This document shows, in pieces, positions 45,220 through 58,437 of a stretch of 64,000 bases of DNA. Position 1 is the stretch's first letter; each line of letters opens with the position of its first letter. The notes beneath the pieces were generated by a model. That model was not told where the DNA came from, searched no databases, and saw only the letters and a list, made by a program, of their open reading frames with translations. The translations under genes were made by a program, and so were the position numbers. The DNA comes from Dichotomocladium elegans. Taxonomy: Eukaryota > Mucoromycota > Mucoromycetes > Mucorales > Lichtheimiaceae. The DNA is taken from the NCBI GenBank assembly GCA_025716815.1, contig JAIXMN010000001.1, positions 1,612,001 through 1,676,000 on the forward strand, in the 5' to 3' direction.

Positions 45220-46308
45220 ATGAAAAACAAGTCCAAGTTTGTCATTGGCGATGAGGCGATGTCTCCTCTGGCTGCAGGAATCACCAGCAGTGTTAACCCG
45301 GCTGCCGCCGTACCAAACAGTGGCAGCACCCGACGGCCGGTGATGCATCGGCATCATGTGAAGCGTCGATCGCTTGGGCATGCACGGATCCGACCACTGT
45401 CTGGTAAGCAGTTTTATGGGAATAACAATAGCTTGACAGACGCCGAAGCGGACGAAGAAGAGGACCATGTGATGCGGTCGACGCCACTCCGACGGTCTCA
45501 ATCGCAGCGGTCATTGCGACGCATGGACATGCTGCAACCCATAATGCCTTTGACACAACCGCGGGAATCAGCAGTGCGAGATTCAGCTTCAGCATTCGTG
45601 TCGCCTTCTCCTAGTTGCTTGCATGGCAATATAAGCGGAAGCAATAGTAGAGTGAACTCAGCTACCAGCTACAGCCCCTCCCTGCTTCTATCGGCGACTC
45701 CGTCGGTTATCGCAGAACCAATCGAACAACCCCTTCACGCAATGGCCAACAACTTAGTTGGGCCTGATATCCAAGGAGGCGCGTACACAGCCGCGCAGGA
45801 AGCCATCACTATGAGAACCTCGCCTTATTCCACCGCAGCAGCGGCGTTAGTAACTGCCCCCGCGGCTCCTTGCAGAAGCACGCTCCGGTCGCAATTCATT
45901 ACTCGGCAACATGGCCCCTTTCCTTCTGGTCCGGCAGGGCTCGTCGACAGAGAATATATATCTATCAGGGAACATCGGGACCCAATGGCAGAAAGCTTCA
46001 TCCGCTGCGCCCGTAAGAAGTCTCGCATTCCTGTTTCGCGGACCCTCTCCACTTCGGCCCTTAGACAACCGTCCCCTTCGCCGCATCATCCTCTAGCTAT
46101 GCTTCTCCAAGGACAACAAGAGCATCAGCAACAGAACCCTCCATCATCATCATCATCTTCTTCTTCCCCACTTCTACAACGCCAGCGCCAGTGCTACGAC
46201 GCATCACGGTCGTTGTCCTCAAATCCGGTCAATAGCAGTGGTATTCTAGGTATTCGATGGGGAGCTGCGGCTGGCACACTCTGGGGACGGATGATGCACG
46301 GTCTATAG
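45220..46308 (+). CDS. Ser/Pro/Ala-rich low-complexity protein, unknown function
   Basis: A single-exon frame of 362 residues from MKNKSKFVIGDEAMSPLAAG to LWGRMMHGL. An in-frame ATG at 45001 would add 73 residues, but that part overlaps pyrimidine-rich promoter-like DNA, so I prefer the later start. The N-terminus has His- and Arg-rich RRPVMHRHHVKRRSLGHARI, an acidic patch (TDAEADEEEDHVM) and RRSQSQRSLRR, a likely phosphorylation target of basophilic kinases. The rest is Ser/Ala/Pro-rich, with a Gln run (GQQEHQQQN) and nine successive Ser codons. No globular domain, signal or span is visible. It is probably an intrinsically disordered, regulatory or cortical protein. Confidence 0.6.
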   Translation: MKNKSKFVIGDEAMSPLAAGITSSVNPAAAVPNSGSTRRPVMHRHHVKRRSLGHARIRPLSGKQFYGNNNSLTDAEADEEEDHVMRSTPLRRSQSQRSLRRMDMLQPIMPLTQPRESAVRDSASAFVSPSPSCLHGNISGSNSRVNSATSYSPSLLLSATPSVIAEPIEQPLHAMANNLVGPDIQGGAYTAAQEAITMRTSPYSTAAAALVTAPAAPCRSTLRSQFITRQHGPFPSGPAGLVDREYISIREHRDPMAESFIRCARKKSRIPVSRTLSTSALRQPSPSPHHPLAMLLQGQQEHQQQNPPSSSSSSSSPLLQRQRQCYDASRSLSSNPVNSSGILGIRWGAAAGTLWGRMMHGL

Positions 46309-46760
46309 GACCAATCGGGCTACCAGAAGATATATATATTTTGTCTGCCATTTGTTCACAATGTCTCACGCACTTTTCTCTCTAGCTCTCCATACAACAG
46401 AGCGTGCATGTACATATACACAACATTTCAAATTGATCATAATTATACCCATCTGTTTTCTTCAATTATCGAAATACGTAGTGTTACCTAATTGTTCATC
46501 CGTCACTGAACTCACATTTACTTAAAGCGCGGTCACCAAATCATGTTCGCATTCTGCTGTTTTGGCTGCAGTGGTTTGTGTTACTGCGGAATTCTTAATC
46601 AGAAATGCGGTTTACCCCGTTAATAGTCAAAGGGCTTCCTCGAAAGGATAAAATGGAATGACTTATAGGTTTTTTGCCTTTGCTGAAAGCCTGGTAAGAT
46701 TTATATTTTCTTGCCCTGTAAATTTGTTTTTCTCTCTCTCTCTCTTTTCGCCCAATTATC
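46309..46760. other. Intergenic, promoter of the second ALDH3 gene
   Basis: No gene seen. A CT-rich tract (tctctctctctc, 46732-46745) lies just upstream of the ALDH3 start, as is common in front of highly expressed fungal genes. Confidence 0.6.
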
Positions 46761-49030
<2,270 letters not shown>

Positions 49031-49051
49031 CAAGGACACGTACGCCAATAG

Positions 49052-49080
49052 CCACACACACACACACACACATACACACA
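49052..49080. repeat. (CA)n microsatellite
   Basis: A run of CA units with one TA interruption just after the ALDH3 stop codon, followed by an (AT)n stretch. Confidence 0.85.
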
Positions 49081-49330
49081 ATATATATATAGTTCATGAT
49101 AGCTGTGATCAAAACACCGCCATTGATACCTTTGTCAGATATCAGAATTGCCTTTGCAGATATCATTTCCATTACCATCATAAATAAAGTGCGTGCGTGT
49201 AGATGCGAGATAATATTTACCAGTCAAGTGATTCATGCAAATGTCTAATTTCTCGTTGCTGCAGTCACATCCCGTTTCTGCAAGATACAACAGGCCAAAA
49301 GCCCTAATAAAATATATGTGGTTGTAGCTT

Positions 49331-50207
49331 TTATGGCGACCACTCGAGAATAGCGTGGCGAATGGATTCCCAGTACTGCAGTTGAACCATGTACTTTTTG
49401 GCCAAGGAAAGGTCATTTTTTGCGAATGCATTCGAAAGCTTCCTGACCGTCTCAGCGTATTTTTCTGTATGTCAATGAGAACCTATTTTCACTTATTCAC
49501 ACGCATGCTCTCCCTCACCATTCAAGCTTACCGTCATTAATTTGCTTCACCTGTTGCACCTCCTCTTCCGTTGACGCCTCGTCCAATTCCTCACGAATTT
49601 CCATCACCTCCATGAGCAATGCAGGATCGTCAAGCGAATCGGACTCCCCGACCTCGACGCCTTCATGCTCCAGCAGGTATTTTGCTCTAGCGAGTGGATC
49701 CTTGAGCGTATTATAGGCTTTGTTCAGCGTCGATGATTGCATTTGCGCAAAACCATGCTCTTGCTAAACCAACCAAGTAGGCCATCATTGATGAGCTTTT
49801 CTTTCTCTTCTTTTTCCCGAAGAAAAAATTACCTTGGATGCTTGTGAATAGCTATCAGGATGGGCTTTTTGTTGAAGAGTAAGGAACTTGAGCCTTAGTG
49901 CCTTTGGGTCCACATCAAAACCACGTTCCTGTCTACACCAGCACGGGGAGTTGGAGTGTTGTTTGTCGGTATACAAAAATAGAAGATAAACACCCTACCC
50001 TTCAAGCAACAGGTCGTAGTAATCGACACTAGGCGACACAGGCTGAATGGTCTGGCAATCGCTGCATAAAACTGGCGAAGCACTTGGGTGGACTTTGCCG
50101 CATTTCCAGCAGTGAGGCTGGACATTCTCCGTTGCTTTATGATGGAAACGGATCACTGGGCGAAAGGTACGCATGCCCACGCATTGGCGGGTGAATCGAG
50201 ACAACAT
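49331..50207 (-). CDS. JAC1: Mitochondrial Fe-S cluster co-chaperone HscB/Jac1
   Basis: The J-protein partner of mitochondrial Hsp70 that helps release Fe-S clusters from the Isu scaffold. The N-terminus (MLSRFTRQCVGMRTFRPVIR) is basic and hydroxylated, as for a mitochondrial presequence. A CxxC pair follows, HCWKCGKVHPSASPVLCSDC, as in animal HSCB but absent from budding yeast Jac1. The J domain has VDYYDLLLEG, an intron, FDVDPKALRLKFLTLQQKAH ending in the HPD motif, and SSTLNKAYNTLKDPLARAKY. The C-terminal HscB domain has LLEHEGVEVGE, PALLMEVMEIREELDEA and LSNAFAKNDLSLAKKYMVQL. It ends QYWESIRHAILEWSP. Four or five exons; intact. The start at 50207 was chosen because the upstream in-frame ATG would lack a presequence. 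Confidence 0.93.
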
Positions 50208-51486
50208 GTGAGTGTGATATATAGAGAAAGGTAGTAAAAAGGGGAGCGCAGAAAAAAAAATGCAAGGGTTGCTTTTGTTTTTAGGCGCGAACGGTTGATT
50301 GCCGCGAGCCGTTTTTAATCTGCTGGACCGTGATAAAGATTTCCCGCCCGCCCGCCCACCCCGCATCTCATATCCACAAAGTTGGGATGCCCTGTAACGC
50401 CGGTCATTAAATACTTTATTTTCCCAAAAAGTCGCATAAAATTATATGAAATCGTCGTACCAGTAAAAAATATCTCGTTAGTTAGCCCCACCCCTTTGAC
50501 ACTTTAGATTATCACTGCGCTCACACTTGGCGTATCCAGGTGAGCGCATGGCGATAACCATGACGGGAGGGATGGGTGGCGCACCGGGCCAAAAGCGGGT
50601 TCCACAGAATGATCCGGTAATCCTTTTCGATTTCTCTTGCAAGACTTATTAAAGTATGGGTGCAATTGGTCAATCTATCAAGGACAGAAGGTGTTAAATT
50701 CGGATAAAAATCAAGTCGATATAAAGATTCATATTGCATAACCTATGGAAGCCGTCAAGAATGGATTTGATAAAGAAGCAATAGCCTCCGCTGCTTATAG
50801 GAAATCAAATGATGGGCAACCATCCATGTGATTGACAATATTGTAACAAGTATTTTCTACCTACTTCTCGATATTTACTGTATACCAAACGTTCAACAAA
50901 CAGCCCATAGTATTCTTACTGACAAATACATACGGGTCCTTTAATTTTTTTTTCGTGTGTAAACGTGATTGCATTATCAAACGATACCATTTTCTGTAAA
51001 ATCAGTCAAGCAACCATCCACTGGTCATCCAGAATCTCTCCCATGTGCTAATGACGCCAGGCTATATCATAATTACAGAGTCCATTTCTTCATTATGGTG
51101 AAGGTCAAGCTGAAGTCGTATATATACACCTATTGTCCTTTATTGCCCAACAGTCTTTTATACGGTCGAGCTTGCCGAGCTTTTGATTTGTCATCTTGCA
51201 AGGCAAATGCGGCTTTTAAATCGGGAGGCATGCGACTTGGAATATTTGATTCGCGTTCTTAGCCGCGTATCTTCGCGTCGGGCATCGCGCTGGCGGCGTT
51301 GGCCACTCTCCGCCTGGAAGTTTTTATAAAAAGGGACAAACGCGCGCGACGCGAACTAATTTTTTTCCCTTTTCTTTGTCCTTATCCCTTCCTTCTTTGC
51401 CATAAAGAGGTTGCATCGACTGTCCCCTTCTCGCAACTCGTTCTGTACATAGAATCATACATAAGCACACCGGTACCTTATCTTTA
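50208..51486. other. Intergenic, promoter region of the ribonucleotide reductase gene
   Basis: No supported gene. A minus-strand 72-codon frame at 50521-50739 and a plus-strand 97-codon frame at 50969-51262 have no recognised content. GC-rich motifs near 51285-51350 (cgcgtcgggcatcgcgc, acgcgcgcgacgcg) contain ACGCG-type sequences, which in yeasts bind the MBF cell-cycle factor that controls RNR genes; here this is only suggestive. Confidence 0.5.
51280..51355 (+). promoter_or_regulatory. Possible MBF/MCB-like ACGCG cluster upstream of the RNR large subunit gene
   Basis: The bases cgcgtcg, acgcgcgc and gacgcgaac lie 130-200 bp before the RNR ATG. ACGCGT/ACGCGN boxes drive G1/S expression of RNR genes in budding and fission yeast. 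A similar rule in this fungus is inferred, and clusters of CG-rich words can also occur by chance. Confidence 0.35.
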
Positions 51487-54400
51487 ATGTTTGTCATCAA
51501 GCGAGGTAAGCTGGCCGTTTAAACCCTTTGTCCTTGCCGCCCCCCACTGCTCAGGTTCTTGTATGATGGACTAAACCAACTCCTTTGTCCTCCTGTGGAT
51601 AATAGACGGCCGCAAAGAACGCGTTCTCTTCGATAAGATTACGTCGCGTATTAATAAGCTCTGCAACAATCTCAATGCCGATTACATTGACCCGCCCCTC
51701 ATCGCGCAAAAGGTAAAAAAAAAGAGTTGTACCTATCGCGAACCTTTATTCTTCGATCGCCACCCTTATACTTGAACCGATTGCTTAGGTTGTTACAGGA
51801 ATGTACCAGGGGATCACCACAGTTGAGCTCGACAATCTCGCCGCCGAAACTGCGGCTTATATGACAACGTCACATCCTGACTATGCGATCCTTGCTGCAC
51901 GTATCGCCGCGTCGAACCTTCACAAGGAGACTGATGACAAATTTAGCAAGGTGGTCGAGCGTCTCTACAACCATATGCACCCCAAGCTTAAATGCCACAA
52001 CCCATTGGTCTCAAAGGAGCTGTATGAGATCTCACAGAAGTACGCTGACCAGATCGACAGCACCATTGATTATGAACGCGACTATGACTTCAATTTTTTT
52101 GGCTTCAAGACGCTTGAGCGCTCTTACTTGATGAAAATTGATGGTGCGTAATCTTCTTTTTCCATCCTGTCTTAGCGACCGCCTAACACCAAGTGACCTT
52201 TGTTCTAAAAACAGGCAGAGTGGTCGAACGACCGCAGCATATGATTATGCGCGTCGCCCTTGGAATTCATGGTCATGATATTGAATCGGCTTTCGAGACG
52301 TATAGATACATGTCATCCAAGTACTTCACACATGCGACGCCCACGTTGTTCAATGCAGGTACCCCGCGCCCTCAATTGTCGAGCTGCTATCTCGTCCAGA
52401 TGATGGATGACAGTATCGAGGGAATTTATGATACCCTGATGACTTGCGCTCGGATCTCAAAATCCGCTGGTGGTGTTGGTTGCAGTTTCCAAAAGATCCG
52501 TGCTTCTGGATCCTATATTGCCGGTACAAACGGCACCTCAAACGGTATTGTTCCTATGCTCCGTGTCTACAATGACACTGCCCGCTTCGTCACCCAGGGA
52601 GGCGGAAAACGCAACGGTAGTTTTGCGATGTGAGTATTCATCCAGAAAGAATCTCAGAGCAAATATCCACTTTTCTTGAAGACTAATATGCCCCGGATCA
52701 GGTACCTTGAACCCTGGCACGCCGACATTTTCGACTTTTTGGATCTCCGCAAGAACCACGGCAAGGAAGAAGTCCGTGCCCGCGACTTGTTCTTGGGGCT
52801 CTGGGTGCCTGATTTGTTCATGAAACGTATGTATTCCTCTTGCGGTGAAGAGATTTTTGGCTTGTACCCGATACGTGCATTTATCATAACTTATTTATGG
52901 ATTGACATAGGCGTGGAGGAGAATGGCGAGTGGTCCTTGCTTTGCCCCAATGAATGCCCTGGACTTGACCAATGCTACGGAGAGGAATTTGAAGAGCTGT
53001 ATATCAAATATGAACGTCTAGGCAAGGCCCGCCGTTCTGTGAGTGCACAAAAGCTCTGGTTTGCAATTCTGGACTCTCAAATCGAGACCGGTATGCCTTA
53101 CATACTCTTCAAAGGTCAGTAAAGCGCCACTGTTAGTCCACCTTTTCTGTATATTTACATGGCCCAATAATCAAATTTAGATTCATGCAACAAGAAGTCA
53201 AATCAAAAGAATCTTGGCACGATCACCGGCTCTAACCTCTGCACTGGTATGTGTGCGTCCAGTTACCTCGTTGCCAACCCTGCTCACCCTTTTTCGGCTA
53301 TTTAGAAATCATTGAGTATTCATCGCCTGATGAAGTTGCTGTCTGCAACTTGGCTTCTCTTGCTTTGCCCAAGTTTGTCCAAGATAATGCCTTCAACTTT
53401 GATCAGCTACACAAGATCACAAAGGTGGTTACCAAGAATCTGAACCGTGTCATCGATGTGAATTATTATCCTGTTGAGGAGGCGAAGAGAAGCAACTTCA
53501 AACATAGACCGTAAGTGCGTTTATAATATGACTTCTTTTCGATTACTAATGAAACCTCGTGTTATAGCATTGGTCTCGGTGTCCAGGGACTTGCGGACGC
53601 ATTCCTGATGTTGCGCCTTCCTTTTGATTCTCCTGAGGCGCGCCAGCTGAACAAGGAGATCTTCGAGACGATCTATCATGCTGCTCTTGAGGCATCATGC
53701 GAGCTTGCCGAAAGAGATGGACCCTATGAAACCTACGAAGGCTCACCGGTTAGCAAGGGTATTCTTCAGCATGACATGTGGGGTGTTGAGGGATCTGATC
53801 GTCTTGACTGGCCTGGTCTGCGCGCGAAGATCGCAAAGCACGGTGTCCGTAACTCGCTTCTTGTTGCTCCCATGCCGACTGCAAGCACAAGTCAGATCCT
53901 TGGTAATAACGAATGCTTTGAACCCTATACAAGCAATATCTACACTCGTCGTGTGATGAGTGGTGAATTCCAGGTGGTGGTAAGTGATAGATGCGTGGAA
54001 ATATCAGAGTAGCAGGTATACTGAAAACGGTCATTTAGAACCACCATCTCCTTAAAGATCTCGTTGAGCGTGGCCTGTGGAATGAGTCGCTCAAAAATAT
54101 GATTATTGCTCACAACGGCAGTATTCAGAATGGTAACCCTCCGTCTCTTGAGGTCTTATAGCACCAGATGAAAGCGACCTCATGCTTCTGATTGTTAGTT
54201 CCCGGTATCCCTGAGGACCTAAAGAAGTTGTACAAGACCGTCTGGGAGCTTTCCCAGCGAGTCATTATTGACATGGCTGCGGATCGAGCTGCATTCATTG
54301 ACCAATCTCAATCAATGAACCTCTTCATGGCGGAACCAACCTACGGCAAGCTTTCATCAATGCACTTTTATTCTTGGAAACGCGGTTTGAAGACTGGCAT

Positions 54401-54643
54401 GTACTACTTGCGATCACGGCCTGCGGTTGATGCCATCAAGGTAAATAGATCTAATGTGTACAGGGTGAAAGACTCCAACTTATATCTTTGGTTATTTCTC
54501 AGTTCACTGTTGATCAGCTAGCGCTCAAGAAAACTGCTGATACTGGAGCTACGGATGGCCCGACTCCTGAAGAAAGTGCCAACTTGGCAGCCATGCAATG
54601 TTCAATCGACAATAAGGACGCCTGTATTAGCTGTAGCGGTTAA
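51487..54643 (+). CDS. RNR1: Ribonucleoside-diphosphate reductase large subunit
   Basis: Class Ia RNR alpha subunit, which reduces NDPs to dNDPs. A mini first exon (MFVIKR) joins [19 protein letters not shown], the ATP-cone that senses dATP/ATP. The core includes [33 protein letters not shown] with the first redox Cys, and [21 protein letters not shown] later exon boundary gives GSNLCT|EI, holding the active-site Asn-x-Cys-x-Glu, then [18 protein letters not shown] with the second redox Cys. [20 protein letters not shown] and [13 protein letters not shown] follow. The C-terminus ACISCSG is the Cys-x-x-Cys tail that regenerates the enzyme. Length is about 870 residues; about twelve exons. The gene is complete, with ACGCG-type boxes upstream. 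Confidence 0.97.
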
Positions 54644-54908
54644 AGAATACCGACAACTACAACCCGCCCTCCTCCCTACAAACGTCTTCCACCATCCAAA
54701 CCAACATTCCATCTTTGTACATTACCCATCATTCCACTCCGTCTGCCTGTGTCTCTCTTATCATATTCTTTTATAACCATCACATCCCCCTAACTCGTAA
54801 GAAAAACACACACACAAAAAAAAGAAGCCTGCTTTCATCATTAAATAAATATATAGAGAGACACTGCGAGAATTTTTTTTTTATTTTCATTCTTTTTCTT
54901 CAGACAAC

Positions 54909-55784
54909 ATGAGCGAATCATCCAGCTCGGACACGCTCATGACCGCTTATGAGGCAATCCGACTGTCCAAACTCATGAGCTACGTCTTGAGACACGGGGC
55001 TATCAAGGAAAAGCTTCATATTCGACCGGATGGTTACGTTCGCCTTGCTGATCTGGTAAAAAAAAACATCCCAAACACAAAAGACAGAGAGGGTTGTGTC
55101 TCTAACCGAGCGAGTGAGTGATCCCAACAAAGCTCGCTCGACCCAAGTTTAAGGGTGTGACAGAAGAACAGATTATGCACGTGGTGGAGACGAATAGCAA
55201 ACAACGGTACAAGTTGGCGCGGCTGGACAATGACGAGTGGTACATTCGGGCCAACCAGGGTCATTCGATCAAGAATCTCAACGAAAACCTGATCCATGAA
55301 CTACTGACTGCGCCTCCGCCAGTGGTGATACATGGTACCACGCATGAGGCTTGGGAATCCATCAAGATCCAAGGTCTGAGCAAGATGGAACGGAACCATG
55401 TGCATCTAGCCACCGGACTTCCTGATGAAAGAGGGGTCATTAGTGGTAAGCCGCGTACTACCAGCCCTTTCAAATTCCCGCTCCCCACAAAAAAAAAAAA
55501 AAAAGAGAGGAAGGATCTGAGTTTTAACATGATAATGATTAGGCGTACGTATGTCCAGCACAGTATTCATCTACTTGGATGCTGCAAAAGCAATGAAAGG
55601 TACTACATATATATATATACAGACCCGAATGATCCGGATGGGACGGCGGACTAATTCTTTTCTAGATGGTATACAGTTTTATCGATCCAGTAACGGCGTC
55701 ATCCTGACCGAGGGCAAAGATGGTATCATCGCGCCCAAGTATTTCGTCAAAGCCGTCGACCTTCAAGGCCAATCATTACTATGA
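54909..55784 (+). CDS. TPT1: tRNA 2'-phosphotransferase (Tpt1/KptA family)
   Basis: Tpt1 removes the 2'-phosphate left at the splice junction of intron-containing tRNAs, using NAD+. The product starts MSESSSSDTLMTAYEAIRLS, then KLMSYVLRHGAIKEKLHIRP with the conserved Arg-His, and DGYVRLADL. An intron (GTAAAA ... ) leads to KFKGVTEEQIMHVVETNSKQ and RYKLARLDNDEWYIRANQGH. The C-terminal lobe has PVVIHGTTHEAWESIKIQGL, MERNHVHLATGLPDERGVIS (Arg and His of the active site), and after introns VRMSSTVFIYLDAAKAMKDG and FYRSSNGVILTEGKDGIIAP, ending QGQSLL. Four exons. It starts only about 270 bp after the RNR1 stop. All the catalytic residues that I can recall are present. Confidence 0.93.
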
Positions 55785-55853
55785 TGTACAAAGATAAAAT
55801 AGAAGCATGCACAATCATGTTAGGATGAAGAAAGAGGAGTGATAAAAAAAAAA

Positions 55854-55982
55854 AGAGAGAGAGAGAGAGAGACAGGAGGGAGAAGATAACAAGAGGGAAA
55901 TATTCATATATATGGTGCAAAAAAGGAAGCGGTTATGTATATGTATATAAAAAAGATATAGAAAAGAAAGAGAGAGAGAGAG
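55854..55982. repeat. (GA)n microsatellites in the 3' flank of the cyclin gene
   Basis: Two GA/AG runs, near 55854-55872 and 55968-55981, with A-rich sequence around them. They lie between the convergent tpt1 and cyclin genes. Confidence 0.85.
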
Positions 55983-55986
55983 TAAA

Positions 55987-58437
55987 TCATCGTCTAGTTG
56001 TTCGGTAAGATGCAGCAGCGGTGAGAGGGTCTTCAGGTACTGGACCATTGGAATAATCCTCGTTCGTAAGCGTTGCAGAAGACGCTTGTGATTGTGGTTG
56101 ATGGTGATTTGGCTGCTGCGGCGGCGGGTTTCGTGGCGGATACGTTTTATTATACCCTCCGGAAACTGGAGGTTGCTGTTGGGGGTACTGCAAAAGAATG
56201 GGCATGGAAGTCAGATCAACCACTGCATTGGCGGTGCCCAGCGTTTGGATAAAGCAGATTGCTTACCTGGTAGGGTGGGTTTGAGGATGTACGCAGTATA
56301 GAAGGACGCTGAGTCGAATTGTTAGGGTATCCATCTCCGCCTATGACAGGCTGTTGCGAGGATGCCAAGGAGTATGTATGATAATCCATTGGCGCAGTCG
56401 CTGGGGTTGCTATTTGTTGCTGTAACACGGCTGGCGCTGGTGATTCATGGTAATATGATCGCGCGGGCCTTGACCCGGAACCAACGCCACCTGCTGCGCC
56501 GTTTCCATAAATGTATCCATTGTCCGTGTGCGTTGAAGTTGGTGTGGCGGTGGGCGTATTGTAATAGTACCGAGATGGGTTGGACTGTAGAACTCCCCCA
56601 CTGCTATTTATATAATCCGATTGGCAGGCCTGCGATGTTGGAGTCGATGCCGGTTGTTGCAAAGACGTTGTCCGCAGAGCAGAATTATTCATGGACTGTG
56701 GCGGTGGTTGTGGTTGTGGTTGGCCCTGTGGCTGTTGGGCGTACGCAGCAGCAGTAACAGCACTATAACCCTGAGATGAAGCTCCACCTATGCCACCATA
56801 TGCCGCGGAATAATCGGCTATCTCTGTCGGTCGCCCATATGCGTCATACATTGGCCGACTTGTGGCTACTGCAACGGGTGTATGCCTCGTCGAATATTGG
56901 GATGTAAATTGGGTATCGGCAGGCGGGGGTGGCTGTACTTGAGGCGGCGGGGGTTGTGGTTGCTGTGGGGGTTGTTGTGGCTGAGAAGGGTATAGGCGTT
57001 TGTTGGACTCGGCTGAGTATTGTTGAGGTACCATATTCGTTGAGGATGCGACAATAACAGGTACATCATACACAGCTGCTGGTTGCTGCGAAGATGCCTG
57101 TACAGGCGCGCTCTGCTGCTGCTGTTGCTGTGGGATATGCGATGTCGAGTGGGCAGCGTTCATGTAGACAGGTTGTGCAGGTATCCTTAACGGAACACGA
57201 ACGATTGGCTGATTGATGGGCTGAGGAGGTACTTGAGGTTGTTGAGCTTTTGAAAGCAGATAAAGGTATTGTTGATGATATTGCTGCTGAACAGCCGCAT
57301 GTTGTTGTTGCTGCTGCTGCTGCTGAGAGGGGGTGGGTTGTTGTTGCTGCTGACGTACGACATCATGCGAGACACCCCATGGTTCTTGTGGCTGCAGCAT
57401 CGGCACGCCCACACTCTTTAAGGAGGCCTCAATCATCTTTTGCCGTTGCTGCTGTTCTTGAGCCTGATACACCGAATGAAGTTGGTTCTTTAAGTTCACG
57501 AGCGCCATTTTCCACCTCTCAAATTCGTCCTTTCCGACAAACAAACGAAAGGTCAGAACGTCCAAGAACTCGAGCTCCATGATATTAAGATCGGTGACCT
57601 TCATGCCAGACACTTCTGACCACGTCTTGTTAGTGAATGTGTTGTCATCAAGGAATTTGTTTGCTATAAATGAATGTGTTAGCATCATACTCGCTCCTGA
57701 TCGTCACAGTGCCTCACCTAACATAAGGGCGACTGTGAATAGCCGATACTCGGATCCCTCGGCACCTTGGATATTTGGATTCTTCTGCAGAAGCATTGCA
57801 ATATATTTTAACGAAAGCATCACCACCGACTCTGAGAGCTGCGTTGCATGGAGAATCTAAGCAGAAAATGTGTAAATAGAGACCAACATCCTTCATCTTG
57901 ATTTTCTTTCTTTAAACTGTACTATTTCCTCCTCCCCACACTTTTTATACGTATATCACGCACCTGTCGAGAGAACTTTTTGAACGCGTTGCTGGTTGCA
58001 TTCGCAATATTGGCTGTCTCACGGCTCTGTATAGCATCATGGTCTGCAGCACTGGGGGTAACAGCCGATTTTGAAGCATCATGAAGTGCCATGACCGACG
58101 GCCTCCGGGCATGCCACATTAAATAAACCATGGAAGATGCAAACTCTGCCATTTGGGGTAGGGTGAGTCCGAGGGTCTGTTGCACATCTGAAGCGCTCGG
58201 AAGTGGCTCCGAAAGAGCAGCTGTTGCAGTTGGCTGGCAATGCCGAGCACCAGCACCAGCAGGCGCAGGCGCAGACGCAGTGGGCGGCGGTGGGCCCTGT
58301 GTGTGCACGGTTGGGTGTGGTTGCATAGAATGATGGTACTGTTGAACAACTGGATGAGGCGGATGGTATAACGTTCCAGGAACAATGTTGTTGGCAGTGT
58401 CCAGCGGCTGATGATGGTAGTGCGGGTACATTTCCAC
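55987..58437 (-). CDS. Pho80/Clg1-like cyclin, glutamine-rich
   Basis: A cyclin of the Pcl/Pho80/Clg1 group, which pairs with Pho85-type CDKs. The N-terminal part is His/Pro/Gln-rich (MEMYPHYHHQPLDTANNIVP, and PPHPVVQQYHHSMQPH). The cyclin box starts near GLTLPQMAEFASSMVYLMWH and continues in the next exon with ILHATQLSESVVMLSLKYIA, MLLQKNPNIQ, EYRLFTVALML, then ANKFLDDNTFTNKTWSEVSG and NIMELEFLDVLTFRLFVGKD. After it comes a very long tail of about 400 residues, rich in Gln, Pro, Ser and Tyr, with poly-Gln runs of 5 to 9 encoded by CAG/CAA. Three or four introns; the last exon ends ASYRTTRR. The cyclin box is complete, and the tail is probably disordered. Confidence 0.88.

Noticed and set aside
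49052..49080. Short tandem repeats as a CRISPR array or telomere-like sequence
   Set aside because: These are dinucleotide microsatellites. No array of spaced direct repeats or (TTAGGG)n-like run occurs in the window.
53546..54034. Minus-strand frames of 66-94 codons
   Set aside because: Antisense to conserved exons of the ribonucleotide reductase gene.
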